From Pseudomonadota bacterium (GTDB lineage Bacteria; Pseudomonadota; Alphaproteobacteria; Rhizobiales; Phreatobacteraceae), in contig JAIUOO010000003.1 of the NCBI GenBank assembly GCA_020161695.1, forward strand, positions 104,043 through 168,042: a stretch of 64,000 bases of DNA, read 5' to 3'. Below are positions 53,097-62,566 of this stretch, in pieces (the first letter of the stretch is position 1; the number at the start of each line of letters is the position of its first letter). The notes under the pieces are model-generated. The model saw only the letters and a program-made list of their open reading frames with translations, searched no databases and had not been told where the DNA came from. A program made the position numbers and the translations under genes.

Positions 53097-53348
53097 ATGG
53101 CCGTTGGTCAGATCGGTCCGAACCCCGTCGGCCCTGCCGGAGCCGGCGGAACCGCCACGGGCCAGGCGGCAGCTCCCGCCCGGACGGAAGCCGCCCCGCG
53201 CACGCGCGTGGCCGGCGTCACCGTGACCCTGTCGCCGGAAGCGCGCCAGCATCTGTCGCGGATGGAAGGTTTCACCGCCACCATCGGCACGTCGAAACAG
53301 CCGAAGCAGATGGCCAAGCCCGGCCTCAACATCGACTTCCGGACCTGA
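53097..53348 (+). CDS. Small hypothetical protein (83 residues)
   Basis: TGGAGG precedes the ATG at 53097. The product is Gly/Ala/Pro-rich in the first half and ends with the more structured VTLSPEARQHLSRMEGFTATIGTSK...GLNIDFRT. It converges on leuB with only six bases between stops. Nothing suggests a function. Confidence 0.6.
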   Translation: MAVGQIGPNPVGPAGAGGTATGQAAAPARTEAAPRTRVAGVTVTLSPEARQHLSRMEGFTATIGTSKQPKQMAKPGLNIDFRT

Positions 53349-53354
53349 GACGCC

Positions 53355-54467
53355 TCACGCAGCGAGGCGCTGGAGCTCTTTCACGATCGCATCGCCCATC
53401 GCCGTCGTGCCGACGACATGGGTATTCGCGGACTTGATGTCGGCGGTGCGCAGGCCGCTCGCCAGCACGTTGGTCACCGCCTTGTCGAGCATGTCGGCGG
53501 CCTCCACCAGCTTGAACGAATAGCGCAGCGCCATGGAGAACGACGAGATCGTCGCGATCGGATTGGCCGCGCCCTTGCCGGCGATGTCCGGCGCCGAGCC
53601 ATGAACCGGCTCGTAGAGCGCCTTGCGCTTGCCGGTTGCCGGGTCCTCGGCGCCGAGCGAAGCCGAGGGCAGCATGCCCAGCGAGCCGGTCAGCATAGCC
53701 GCGACGTCCGAGAGAATGTCGCCGAACAGGTTGTCGCAGACGATGACGTCGTACTGCTTCGGCCAGCGCACGAGCTGCATGGCGCAGTTGTCGGCCAGCA
53801 CGTGCTCCAGCTCCATATCCGCGAACTCTTCCCTGTGGACGCGGGTGACAACCTGCTTCCAGAGCACGCCGGACTTCATGACGTTGTGCTTCTCGGCCGA
53901 GGAGACCTTGTTGCGGCGGGTCTTGGCGAGCTCGAAGGCGACGCGGGTGATCCGCTCGATCTCGGAGGTCGTGTAGAGCTGCGTGTCGATGGCGCGCTGC
54001 TGGCCGTCCTCGAGCGTCACGATCTCCTTCGGCTCGCCGAAATAGACGCCGCCGGTCAGCTCGCGAACGATCAGGATATCGAGGCCCTCGACCACTTCCG
54101 GCTTCAGCGAGGACGCCGCCGCCAGCGCGGGGAAGCAGATCGCCGGACGCAGGTTGGCGAACAGCCCGAGGTCCTTGCGCAGGCGCAGGAGACCCGCCTC
54201 GGGGCGCTTGGAATAGGGCACGTCGGCCCATTTCGGCCCGCCCACGGCGCCGAACAGCACGGCGTCTGCGGCCTGGGCCAGCGCCATGTCGGCATTGGAA
54301 ATGGCCTCGCCATGGGCGTCATAGGCCGTGCCACCGACGAGGCCGCGCTCGGTCTCGAAGCCGGCAATGCCCTGCTTGGAGAACCAGCCGACGACCTTCT
54401 CGACCTCTCCCATCACCTCCGGGCCGATGCCGTCGCCGGGCAGGATGAGAAGCTTGTGCGTGGCCAT
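53355..54467 (-). CDS. leuB: 3-isopropylmalate dehydrogenase
   Basis: The enzyme oxidises and decarboxylates 3-isopropylmalate in leucine synthesis with NAD. The 370-residue product starts [20 protein letters not shown]. It contains the substrate-binding arginines in [28 protein letters not shown], the Tyr in [17 protein letters not shown], the Lys in [13 protein letters not shown] and the Mg-binding aspartates in [29 protein letters not shown] preference is suggested by [18 protein letters not shown]. Intact. Confidence 0.97.
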   Translation of the reverse strand: MATHKLLILPGDGIGPEVMGEVEKVVGWFSKQGIAGFETERGLVGGTAYDAHGEAISNADMALAQAADAVLFGAVGGPKWADVPYSKRPEAGLLRLRKDLGLFANLRPAICFPALAAASSLKPEVVEGLDILIVRELTGGVYFGEPKEIVTLEDGQQRAIDTQLYTTSEIERITRVAFELAKTRRNKVSSAEKHNVMKSGVLWKQVVTRVHREEFADMELEHVLADNCAMQLVRWPKQYDVIVCDNLFGDILSDVAAMLTGSLGMLPSASLGAEDPATGKRKALYEPVHGSAPDIAGKGAANPIATISSFSMALRYSFKLVEAADMLDKAVTNVLASGLRTADIKSANTHVVGTTAMGDAIVKELQRLAA

Positions 54468-54581
54468 GGCCGTATCCTCGGAAATTTGCTGCTGCGGCGC
54501 TTTACCGCCAAGCGCGGCGCGAGGGCAAGCGGCCGGAACGGGAGATTGCCATGCCGGCCGGCAAAAGCGGGCCGGGCAGCA

Positions 54582-54613
54582 AAAAGGGCGCGCCCGGCGG
54601 ACGCGCCCTTTTG
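54582..54613. terminator. Intrinsic terminator (bidirectional form)
   Basis: AAAAGGGCGCG and CGCGCCCTTTT (54582-54592 and 54602-54612) form an 11-bp stem with A- and T-tracts on each side. It lies just after the DUF4167 stop on the minus strand and before leuB. Confidence 0.85.
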
Positions 54614-54634
54614 CAACTCAGGTCATGAGCCGGC

Positions 54635-55687
54635 TTACTCGGCCGCCGGCGTCTTTTCGGCGGCCTCCACCGGGGCGTCGTCCTCGACCCGCGGCGTCCT
54701 GCGCTTGCGCGGACGCGGGGCGGGCGCCGCCTCGTCGTCAGCCTGAACCGGAGCAGGCGCGGACACGGCCCCGCCGGTAATGAAGGACGGCAGGCCAAGG
54801 CCCCCCGTCTCCTCCTCGCGGCCCGCGGACCGATCGACCGGAGGCCGCTCGGCGGCCGGCCGGTCGCCGGTCATCCGCGGCGCCTCACCCGCCTCGCCGC
54901 CCTCGTCCTGATCGAAACCGGAACCTTCGCGGCGCGACTGCCGCTCGGCGAAGCGCTCGGCCCGGCGGCGCTCGAACCGCTCGCGGCGGCTCTCATAGGG
55001 GCGGCCGTCCTGACGCTGGCCCTCACCCTCGGGCGCGGCACCCTGAACGTCCGGCTGCTCGCCGCTGGCGGCGTCCTGCTGGAAGCGCGGACGGTCCTGC
55101 CGGTCCTGCCGATCCTGGAAACGCGGACGATCCTGCCGGTCCGGGAACCGGTCGCGGTCGCGGTCGCGGTTCTGGCCCTGGAAGTCGCGACGCTCGCCAC
55201 CCTGAAAATCGCGGCGCTCGCCCTGATAATCCCGGCCCTGACCCTGATAGTCGCGCTGGCCGCCGCCGAAATCGCCGCGCGGCTGCTGATTCTGCTGCGG
55301 CGGCTGCTCCGGACGCACGAAGACGGGCGATTCGAAGCGCTTGTCGAAGGGCGAAGCGAAATCGTCGTCGTCGTCCTCATCCCCTTCGTCCTCGACGACG
55401 GGCTGGCCATCCGGACGCGGCTGCTGCTGGCGCTGCGCCTCGTGGGCGGCCGCGATGATGCGGAAATAGTGCTCGGCATGCTGCAGATAGCTCTCCGCCG
55501 CGACCGGGTCGCCGGACGAATGGGCATCGCGCGCGAGCTGAAGGTATTTTTCGGCGATGTGCTGGGCCGTGCCCCTGATCTTCACATCCGGTCCGTTCGA
55601 TTCGTAGCTCCGCGACAGCGGATTCGGACCCTTGCCGCCGCCGCGATTGTTGCGGCCGCGCATACGCTTGTTGTTGCCGTTCCTCAT
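54635..55687 (-). CDS. DUF4167 domain protein (RNA-binding-like, disordered)
   Basis: The 350-residue product begins with the DUF4167 signature (residues 1-85): NNKRMRGRNNRGGGKGPNPL...SNGPDVKIRGTAQHIAEKYLQLARDAHSSGDPVAAESYLQHAEHYFRII. The remaining 260 residues are disordered and dominated by Arg, Asp, Gln and Gly, with repeats such as DYQGQGRDYQGERRDFQGGE and PRFQDRQDRQDRPRFQ. The N-terminal part resembles a short tetratricopeptide-like helix pair next to a basic RGG-like start, suggesting RNA or ribosome contact. In relatives it follows prmC; here prmC lies 7.7 kb away at the end of the window. Confidence 0.92.
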   Translation of the reverse strand: MRNGNNKRMRGRNNRGGGKGPNPLSRSYESNGPDVKIRGTAQHIAEKYLQLARDAHSSGDPVAAESYLQHAEHYFRIIAAAHEAQRQQQPRPDGQPVVEDEGDEDDDDDFASPFDKRFESPVFVRPEQPPQQNQQPRGDFGGGQRDYQGQGRDYQGERRDFQGGERRDFQGQNRDRDRDRFPDRQDRPRFQDRQDRQDRPRFQQDAASGEQPDVQGAAPEGEGQRQDGRPYESRRERFERRRAERFAERQSRREGSGFDQDEGGEAGEAPRMTGDRPAAERPPVDRSAGREEETGGLGLPSFITGGAVSAPAPVQADDEAAPAPRPRKRRTPRVEDDAPVEAAEKTPAAE

Positions 55688-56063
55688 GTCGGTCCTTTAT
55701 CGACCTCCTCAAGCGGCGGCCGCATCTGCGCGGCGCGTCCATCTCATCCGGCCACCATGAGCGGAGCCTTGGGGGCTTGCGTGCCCGGCTCCACCGCTCA
55801 GCGGCAATCCTAACGATCTATCGGGTTCCAGGACGCGGGCATCTGCCCGGCCTTCCGCGCGCCTTGCGCGCCTAGTCCTCTTCCGGGATCGGATCGCCGC
55901 GCGCCCTGCGCCGCGCCTCCGACGTGATCAGCCCCACCAGACCTGTTCGATATCGATGTTCGATGCGCGGATATGACCCCGGACCGCATCGAATCCCATA
56001 ACCTCAAATTAGCGGGTCCAGCGCCGGATTCCAAGCGGATTCTGCTAATCGCCCTCGCCGCCC
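55688..56063. other. Intergenic region without a clear gene
   Basis: About 375 bases between two minus-strand genes. It contains a stable two-part hairpin (GGAGCC...GGGC-ttgcgt-GCCC-GGCTCC, 55762-55792) and an ATTAGC...GCTAAT dyad near 56008-56050. Minus-strand frames here lack ribosome-binding sites. AAAGGAC just before 55687 is the DUF4167 ribosome-binding site. Confidence 0.5.
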
Positions 56064-57119
56064 TCACGGAGCGGGATTGCCGCGAAGCTGATGAACCTCG
56101 TCGATCCGCGCCAGAATCTCATCGGAAAGGACCGTTTCACCGCCGTCGATCGCCGTCTTGAGCTGGCTCAGCGATGTCGCGCCGACAATCGCCGAGGTGA
56201 CGAACGGCCGGCTCGCGACGAAGGCGATGGCCAGCGCGGCGGGATCGAGACCGAACTCGCGGGCGATCCCGACATAGTCGCGCACCGCGGCCTCCGAGCC
56301 CGGCTTCTGGTAGCGCTGCTGCCGGTCGAACAGGGTCACGCGCGCACCGGGCGGGCGGGCGCCGTCGAGGTACTTTCCGGTCAGGAAGCCTTGCGCGAGC
56401 GGCGAATAGGCGAGGAGGCCGACCTGTTCGCGCAAGGCGACTTCGGCGAGCGCGGTCTCATAGGTGCGGTTGAGGAGATGATAGGCGTTCTGCACGGTCT
56501 GGATCCGCGGCAGCCCGCGCACGTCCGATTCCTTGAGGAACGACATCGTGCCCCAGGCGCTCTCGTTGGAGAGGCCGATGAACCGGACCTTGCCCGCCTT
56601 CACGAGGCCGTCCAGCGCCTCGAGCTGCTCGGCGATCGCCGTTTCGCCCGCGCGCGCCTGCCACAGGGCCGCATCGAAGCGGGTCGGATTGGCCCCGAAG
56701 GGAGCCGGGCGGTCCGGCCAGTGCAGCTGGTAGAGGTCGATATGGTCGGCGCCGAGCCGTTTCAGGCTCTGTTCGAGCGCTGTCGTGATCTGCGCGCGCG
56801 TGAGGCGCGTCGGCGCCTTGTCCGGCCGAAGCCAGTCGGACGGGCCGGCACCCGCGACCTTGGAGGCGAGGAAAATGTCGTCCCGCTTGCCGCGCGCCTT
56901 GAGCCAGGAGCCGATGATCCGTTCGGTCGAGCCATAGGTCTCCGCCTTTGGCGGCACGGAATACATCTCGGCCGTGTCGAAGAAGGTCACGCCACGCGAG
57001 ACCGCATAGTCCATCTGGGCATGGCCCTCGGCTTCGCTGTTCTGCTCGCCGAAGGTCATGGTGCCGAGGCAGATGGCGGTGACGGTCTCGCCGGTGCGGC
57101 CGAGGGGGCGGGTCTGCAT
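56064..57119 (-). CDS. Aldo/keto reductase (Tas-like)
   Basis: The 351-residue product is an NADPH-dependent aldo-keto reductase of the Tas/KAR type. It has LGTMTFGEQNSEAEGHAQMDYA, the catalytic tetrad in FFDTAEMYS (Asp, Tyr), FLASKVAG (Lys) and LYQLHWPDR (His), the cofactor loop AYSPLAQGFLTGKY and the C-terminal IVGATSLSQLK. It is followed on the minus strand by no close partner; the arylesterase gene lies 34 bases upstream. Confidence 0.94.
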   Translation of the reverse strand: MQTRPLGRTGETVTAICLGTMTFGEQNSEAEGHAQMDYAVSRGVTFFDTAEMYSVPPKAETYGSTERIIGSWLKARGKRDDIFLASKVAGAGPSDWLRPDKAPTRLTRAQITTALEQSLKRLGADHIDLYQLHWPDRPAPFGANPTRFDAALWQARAGETAIAEQLEALDGLVKAGKVRFIGLSNESAWGTMSFLKESDVRGLPRIQTVQNAYHLLNRTYETALAEVALREQVGLLAYSPLAQGFLTGKYLDGARPPGARVTLFDRQQRYQKPGSEAAVRDYVGIAREFGLDPAALAIAFVASRPFVTSAIVGATSLSQLKTAIDGGETVLSDEILARIDEVHQLRGNPAP

Positions 57120-57153
57120 GGGAATGTCCTGGCTGGGGGAGCGTCGGAGCGCA

Positions 57154-57801
57154 TCAGCCTCGCGGCCGCGCCCTCGCGGATACGAGCAGTTCCTCGACCT
57201 TGGGCACGATGCGCTCGACGATCACGTCGACGCCCCGGGCATTCGGATGCATGCCGTCGGCGAGGTTGAGGCCGGCGGTCGCCGCGACGCCGTCGAGGAA
57301 GAAGGGGTAGAGCAGCGCCCCGTGCTTTCCGGCGAGCTCCGGGAAGATGCGGCCGAAGGCCTCGCCATAGGCATGGCCGAGATTGGGCGGCGCAAGCATG
57401 CCGGCGACGAGAACCGGAATGTTGCGCGCCTTCAGCCGGGTCAGAATCTCGTCGAGCGCGCGGCGCGTCACCGCGGGGTCGATGCCGCGCAGGGCGTCGT
57501 TGGCGCCAAGTTCCAGGATCACGGCATCGACATCGTCGCCGATCGCCCAGTCGAGCCGCTCGAGCCCACCCGTCGAGGTGTCGCCAGAGACGCCGGCATT
57601 CTCCACCGAGACGGCATGGCCTCGCGCCCTCAGCGCCGCCTGCAATTTCACCGGAAAGGCATCGCCCGGCGGCAGCTGGTAGCCGGCGGTCAGGCTGTCG
57701 CCGAGCGCGACGATCCTGATCTCGCGCGGGGCCTGCGCCTCGGCCGGGCGGGCGGCAACAAGCGCCAGGGCAACGACAAGGGCGGTCACGAAGTGTCGCA
57801 T
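57154..57801 (-). CDS. tesA: SGNH arylesterase / acyl-CoA thioesterase I-like (TesA)
   Basis: A periplasmic GDSL/SGNH esterase of 215 residues. It has a signal peptide (FVTALVVALALVAARPAEAQ) and block I with the nucleophile Ser in IVALGDSLTAGYQLPPGDAF. Block II Gly is in NAGVSGDTSTGG, block III Asn in LELGANDALRG and block V Asp/His in LADGMHPNARGVDVIVERI. AAGGGA precedes the ATG at 57801. It is divergent from the YbbA/YbbP-like ABC transporter, the same neighbourhood as tesA-ybbAP in E. coli. Confidence 0.93.
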   Translation of the reverse strand: MRHFVTALVVALALVAARPAEAQAPREIRIVALGDSLTAGYQLPPGDAFPVKLQAALRARGHAVSVENAGVSGDTSTGGLERLDWAIGDDVDAVILELGANDALRGIDPAVTRRALDEILTRLKARNIPVLVAGMLAPPNLGHAYGEAFGRIFPELAGKHGALLYPFFLDGVAATAGLNLADGMHPNARGVDVIVERIVPKVEELLVSARARPRG

Positions 57802-57870
57802 GTCCGTTCCCTTCCCAAGCCGGCAACCCGTTGCCATCTAGGATCGGCCGTGCCTTGTTGCAATGCCGAA

Positions 57871-58611
57871 ATGGACCGAAGCGCCGCGATGGATGCCCTG
57901 AACCGCCAAGCCGATGCCTCTCCCGCCGTGCTGCTCGACAAGGTCGAGCTGTCGCTCGGCTCGGGCGCTTCGCGCGTCCACATCCTCAAGGGCATCTCGC
58001 TCGCGGTGGCCCGCGGTGAAAGCGTCGGGCTCGTCGGCCCGTCCGGATCGGGCAAGTCGACCCTGCTCATGGTCATGGCCGGGCTGGAACGGCCGGACGC
58101 GGGAACCATCGCCGTTGCCGGTACGGACATCACCCGGCTGGACGAGGACGGCCTTGCCCGCTTCCGCGGCCGGCATGCCGGCATCGTGTTCCAGTCCTTC
58201 CACCTGATCCCGACCATGACGGCGCTGGAAAATGTCGCCGTGCCGCTGGAACTCGCCGGCGACCGCGACGCCTTCGACAAGGCCGCCGCCGAATTGCAGG
58301 CCGTCGGGCTCGGCGCCCGCCTCGACCACTATCCCGCGCAGATGTCCGGCGGCGAGCAGCAGAGGACCGCGCTCGCCCGCGCGGTCGCGGGCAAGCCGGA
58401 AATCCTGTTCGCCGACGAGCCGACCGGCAATCTCGACGAGACGACGGGGCGTTCGATCATCGAACTGATGTTCGCCAAACAGGCCGAACGGGGCGCGACG
58501 CTCATCCTCGTCACCCACGACCGGGCGCTGGCCGAGCGGTGCGACCGCGTCGTGCGCCTGCGCTCCGGCGCCATCGTCGAGGACATCCGCATGGCGGAGC
58601 GCGTGTCTTGA
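57871..58611 (+). CDS. ybbA: ABC transporter ATP-binding protein (YbbA-like, LolD/MacB class)
   Basis: The 246-residue ATPase has Walker A GPSGSGKST (about residue 54), the Q-loop in IVFQSFHLIP, the signature MSGGEQQRTALARA, Walker B ILFADEPTGNLD and the H-loop VTHDRAL. The LolD/MacB-type spacing and 'EPTGNLD' fit the export class that works with FtsX-fold permeases. The ATG at 57871 is chosen; an ATG at 57889 is the alternative. The stop overlaps the start of the permease gene. Confidence 0.95.
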   Translation: MDRSAAMDALNRQADASPAVLLDKVELSLGSGASRVHILKGISLAVARGESVGLVGPSGSGKSTLLMVMAGLERPDAGTIAVAGTDITRLDEDGLARFRGRHAGIVFQSFHLIPTMTALENVAVPLELAGDRDAFDKAAAELQAVGLGARLDHYPAQMSGGEQQRTALARAVAGKPEILFADEPTGNLDETTGRSIIELMFAKQAERGATLILVTHDRALAERCDRVVRLRSGAIVEDIRMAERVS

Positions 58612-61343
58612 ACGCCTTCGTCGCGCGGCCGGCGCGCCTGCCCGTCGCCATCCGCCTCGGCCTGCGCGAACTGCGCGGCGGCTTGCGCGGCTTCGGCATC
58701 TTCCTCGCCTGCATCGCGCTCGGCGTCACCGCCATTGCCGGCGTCGGCTCGTTCGCGCGCGGCCTCGTCGACGGCCTCGCCCGCGAGGGCCGCGTCATCC
58801 TCGGCGCCGACGCCTCCTTTCAGGTGATCCACCAGGAACTGCCGCAAGCGGTGGTCCAGGCCCTGCGCCAGAAGGGCACGACGGCCACCATGGCCACCAC
58901 CCGCGCCATGTCGCGGGTCGAGCCACCGGGCGCGGCCCCGCGCTCCGCGCTGGTCGAGATCAAGGCGGTCGAGCCGGCCTTCTATCCCCTCGTCGGCGCG
59001 CTGGAGACCGAGCCGCCGCTTGGCCCGACCGAGGCGCTGGCGGAGCGCGACGGCCAGTATGGCGTGCTGGTCGAGCCGGCCCTGCTCGCCCGTCTCGACC
59101 TCAAGACCGGCGACAGCCTGATCCTCGGCAACCTCACCGTCCGCATTGCCGGCATCATCCGACAGGAGCCGGACCGGCTCGCCGCCGGCATCGGCTTCGG
59201 CCCGCGCCTGATCCTCTCCCTCGACGCCTTTCGCGCCACTGGGCTGATCCAGCCGGGCTCCCTGATCCGCTGGATGTACCAGTTGCGCCTCGACGACCGC
59301 CTCGCCTCGGATGCCGACGTACGCCGCGCGGCCGAGGACATGACGCGCCGCTTTCCGGAGGCCGGTTTCGAAATCCGCTCGCGGATGAACGCCTCGCCGC
59401 AACTTGCCAACCAGGTCCAGCGCTTCTCGCAGTTCCTCACCCTCGTCGGCCTCACCGCGCTGCTGGTCGGCGGCGTCGGCGTCGCCAATGCGGTGGCGAG
59501 CCTCGTCGACCGCAAGCGCGACGACATCGCCACGCTGAAGGCGCTAGGCGCGACGGGGGGCACGGTCTTCGCCGCGACGCTGACCCAGATCGGCGTGCTG
59601 GCCATCGTCGGAACCGCCATCGGCCTCGTCGCCGGAGCGCTGCTGCCGGGCGCCGTCGCCGGCCTGTTCGGGGCAATCCTGCCGCTGCCGGTCGACGCCT
59701 CGGTCCACCCGTCCGAACTCGCGGTGGCCGCTGCCTACGGTCTGCTCGTCGCGCTGGCCTTCGCGCTCTGGCCGCTCGGCCGCGCCCATGACGTACCGGT
59801 CTCCGCCCTGTTCCGCGACACGGTGGACGGCGAGCGGCGCCTGCCGCAGCGGCACTATTTCACACCGGCAGGATCGCGCGAAGCGCTTGTCCGGGACACC
59901 GCGATGGGTCGCCGTATGCCGCGCTGGCGTTACGTGTTTCTTGCAGCCGGCACGGTGGTAATGTTGTCTCGTTATGTGATTGACATCAGCCATCGTCTGC
60001 CACGTCTGCGCTATCTCCTCCTTGCCGGCGGCGCGCTGGCGGCGCTTGTCACGCTTTCGGTCGCATCCTCGTTCAACCCGCGCCTCGCCATGGGCTTCAT
60101 GGCGGGAGCCGCCGCCGTCTTCGTCGCGCTGCGGCTCGTCGCCTGGGCGATCATGGCAGGAGCCGCGCGCCTGCCCAGGCCGCGCCGCACGGGCCTCCGC
60201 CTCGCCATCGCCAACCTGCACCGGCCGGGCGCGCTCACCCCCGCCGTCGTGCTCTCCCTCGGCCTCGGCCTGACGCTGCTCGCGGTCATCGCGCTGGTCG
60301 ATGCCAGCTTCCGCCGCCAGATCGAGCAGGCGCTGCCAGCCCGCGCGCCATCGTTCTTCTTCGTCGACATCGCCAATTCCGAGGCCCAGCGCTTCGATGC
60401 CTTCATCGGACGGGAAGCGCCCGACGCGGAGCTGAACCGGGTGCCGATGCTGCGCGGCCGCTTCGTGCGCCTCGGCGGCCGGCCGGTGGAGGAAATCCGC
60501 GCCCGCGACGACATCGCCTGGGCGCTGCGCGGCGACCGCGGCATCACCTATGCCCCTTCGGTGCCGCAGGGCTCGCAGATCGTCACGGGCGAATGGTGGC
60601 CGGCCGACTATAGCGGCCCGCCGCTCGTTTCCTTCGACGAGCGCATGGGCAACGGCTTCGGCCTGAAGGTCGGCGACGAGGTGACGGTCAATGTGCTCGG
60701 CCGCAACATCACCGCCCGCATCGCCAATTTCCGCCGGATCCAGTGGGACAATCTCGGCATCAATTTCATCGTGGTGTTCTCGCCGAACACCTTCCGCGGC
60801 GCGCCGCACGCCCACCTCGCGACGCTCACCTTCCAGACGCAGAAGAATGCCGCCGAGGAGATCGCCCTGCTCCAGAAGGCGGCGGCCGCCTTCCCGGCGG
60901 TGACGACCGTCAGGGTCAAGGACGCGCTGGAGGCGGTCGGCCAGCTCGCCGCTCAGATCGCCGCCGGCATTCGCGGCGCCAGCCTCGTGACCCTCATCGC
61001 CTCCATCCTGGTGCTCGCGGGCGCCATCGCCGCCGGCCACCGGGCCCGGGTCTACGACGCAGTGATCCTCAAGACGCTGGGCGCGACGCGGCCCATGCTG
61101 ATCGGCACCTATGCGACGGAATATGCCATTCTGGGCACGGTGACGGCGCTGTTCGGGCTTGCCGCGGGCTCGGTCACGGCCTGGGTCATCACCACGCAGG
61201 TCATGAACATCCCCTTCGCCTTCGCGCCACTCGCCGCGCTCGGCATCGTGCTGCTGGCGGTGGTGCTGACGGTCGGCTTCGGCCTCGTCGGCACCTGGCG
61301 CGCGCTCGGCGAAAAGCCGGCCCCCGTGCTGCGCAACATGTGA
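58608..61343 (+). CDS. ybbP: FtsX-fold ABC transporter permease (YbbP-like) with internal repeat insertion
   Basis: The 911-residue permease has the duplicated FtsX layout. There is an N-terminal helix (GFGIFLACIALGVTAIAGVG), a large periplasmic domain and the first trio of helices at about 285-415 (FLTLVGLTALLVGGVGVANA...ALGATGGTVFAATLTQIGVLA). A central membrane part, a second periplasmic domain and the last trio (SLVTLIASILVLAGAIAAGH...) follow. The start is TTG (58608) with GGAG upstream, overlapping ybbA by four bases. It is about 100 residues longer than E. coli YbbP (804). Part of this comes from near-repeats RLPxRxY / RMPRWRYVFLAAG / RLPRLRYLLLAGG around residues 411-475, encoded in DNA with atypical codons. 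Confidence 0.93.
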   Translation: MNAFVARPARLPVAIRLGLRELRGGLRGFGIFLACIALGVTAIAGVGSFARGLVDGLAREGRVILGADASFQVIHQELPQAVVQALRQKGTTATMATTRAMSRVEPPGAAPRSALVEIKAVEPAFYPLVGALETEPPLGPTEALAERDGQYGVLVEPALLARLDLKTGDSLILGNLTVRIAGIIRQEPDRLAAGIGFGPRLILSLDAFRATGLIQPGSLIRWMYQLRLDDRLASDADVRRAAEDMTRRFPEAGFEIRSRMNASPQLANQVQRFSQFLTLVGLTALLVGGVGVANAVASLVDRKRDDIATLKALGATGGTVFAATLTQIGVLAIVGTAIGLVAGALLPGAVAGLFGAILPLPVDASVHPSELAVAAAYGLLVALAFALWPLGRAHDVPVSALFRDTVDGERRLPQRHYFTPAGSREALVRDTAMGRRMPRWRYVFLAAGTVVMLSRYVIDISHRLPRLRYLLLAGGALAALVTLSVASSFNPRLAMGFMAGAAAVFVALRLVAWAIMAGAARLPRPRRTGLRLAIANLHRPGALTPAVVLSLGLGLTLLAVIALVDASFRRQIEQALPARAPSFFFVDIANSEAQRFDAFIGREAPDAELNRVPMLRGRFVRLGGRPVEEIRARDDIAWALRGDRGITYAPSVPQGSQIVTGEWWPADYSGPPLVSFDERMGNGFGLKVGDEVTVNVLGRNITARIANFRRIQWDNLGINFIVVFSPNTFRGAPHAHLATLTFQTQKNAAEEIALLQKAAAAFPAVTTVRVKDALEAVGQLAAQIAAGIRGASLVTLIASILVLAGAIAAGHRARVYDAVILKTLGATRPMLIGTYATEYAILGTVTALFGLAAGSVTAWVITTQVMNIPFAFAPLAALGIVLLAVVLTVGFGLVGTWRALGEKPAPVLRNM
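59836..60050 (+). repeat. Degenerate threefold coding repeat in ybbP
   Basis: The encoded segments RLPQRHYFTPAG, RMPRWRYVFLAAG and RLPRLRYLLLAGG follow each other with spacers of about 18-20 residues. The middle copy lies in a stretch with unusually AT-rich codons (GTA ATG TTG TCT CGT TAT), unlike the rest of the gene. Confidence 0.5.
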
Positions 61344-61547
61344 GGCCCTGTGCCAAGGCCGGACAGGTCTGTTTCCGCTGTACGGAAAGCGTCCGGTGCA
61401 TTGCGACAAAGGGACGCGTAAGCCCGGAATTACTGGGTTTTCCGGAAGTTCGGCCTTGTTTCCGCCGTGGGCTCAGCCATATTTGGCAGCGAGGAGAGCA
61501 GCGTCCATTGGCGCGCTCGCCGATGAGGGAAACCCAGAGGTTCTTCC

Positions 61548-62393
61548 ATGTCGCACTACGATCCGAACGCTCAGGCCTATGGTGGCTACGGCTACGGGCA
61601 GCCGACGGCGGTCCAGCAGGCCCAGATCGACCAGGGTCTGCGGTCGTACATGATCGGCGTCTACAACTACATGATGATCGGCCTGGCCATCACCGGCTTC
61701 GCCGCTCTCGGCATCTACATGCTGTCGGTCACCGGCGACGCCAGCCTCGCCGCCCGTACGGCGCGCGGCGCCATGGCCATCCGCGCCGGCCAGTATCTGA
61801 CGCCCTTCGGCGCCTTCCTGTTCACGAGCTGGTTCAAGTTCGTGGTCATCCTCGCCCCGCTGGGCGTGGTGATGCTGCTGTCGTTCCGGGCCGACCGGCT
61901 CAGCGCGCCGGCCGCCCAGATCACGTTCTGGGTCTACGCGGCGCTGGTCGGCGTCTCGATGACCACCATCCTGCTCGTCTATGCCCACTCGTCGGTCGCC
62001 CGCGTGTTCTTCATCACGGCGGCGTCCTTCGGCGCGCTGTCGCTGTGGGGCTACACGACCAAGCGTGACCTGTCGGGCATGGGCACCTTCCTGATGATGG
62101 GCCTGTTCGGCCTGATCATCGCCTCGCTGGTGAACATCGGCATCGCCGCCTTCACCGGTCAGGCCTCGACCATGCTGCAGTGGATCATCTCGGTTGTCGG
62201 CGTTCTCGTCTTCGCGGGCCTCACCGCCTACGACACGCAGAACATCAAGAACGAGTACATCTACAGCCTGGCCTATGCCTCCGACGGCTCGATCCTGCAG
62301 AAGGCCGCCATCTTCGGCGCCCTCCAGCTCTACATCGACTTCGTCGGCATGTTCCAGTTCCTGATGTCGCTGCTCGGCTCGCGCAACGAGTAA
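61548..62393 (+). CDS. Bax inhibitor-1/YccA family membrane protein
   Basis: The 281-residue product has a Tyr/Gly-rich N-terminus (DPNAQAYGGYGYGQPTAV) and seven hydrophobic helices, e.g. YNYMMIGLAITGFAALGIYM, FVVILAPLGVVMLLSF and ISVVGVLVFAGLTAYDTQNI. The BI-1 signature AGLTAYDTQNIKN with its Asp is present. Homologues act as pH-sensitive Ca leak channels or interact with FtsH-type proteases. A strong terminator follows. Confidence 0.95.
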   Translation: MSHYDPNAQAYGGYGYGQPTAVQQAQIDQGLRSYMIGVYNYMMIGLAITGFAALGIYMLSVTGDASLAARTARGAMAIRAGQYLTPFGAFLFTSWFKFVVILAPLGVVMLLSFRADRLSAPAAQITFWVYAALVGVSMTTILLVYAHSSVARVFFITAASFGALSLWGYTTKRDLSGMGTFLMMGLFGLIIASLVNIGIAAFTGQASTMLQWIISVVGVLVFAGLTAYDTQNIKNEYIYSLAYASDGSILQKAAIFGALQLYIDFVGMFQFLMSLLGSRNE

Positions 62394-62423
62394 CCGGCAC
62401 GCCATCCCGGCATCCCTATCAAG

Positions 62424-62453
62424 CCCCCGGCTTCGGCCGGGGGTTTTTGTTTT
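62424..62453 (+). terminator. Strong intrinsic terminator after the BI-1 gene
   Basis: CCCCCGGC-TTCG-GCCGGGGG (8-bp stem, TTCG loop) followed by TTTTTGTTTT. Confidence 0.95.
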
Positions 62454-62566
62454 GCCGTGGCCGGCGGCAGACATCCTCGAAATGGCGGGCCTGCTGCCGA
62501 GGCATGGCAGCGAAAGGAGGTTCGGGCATAGGGTCGGCTCGAATTTACCTGCTCCGGACCTCATCG

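Noticed and set aside
55810..56067. Minus-strand open frame of 85 codons between DUF4167 and the aldo/keto reductase
   Set aside because: No ribosome-binding site and shadow-like composition.
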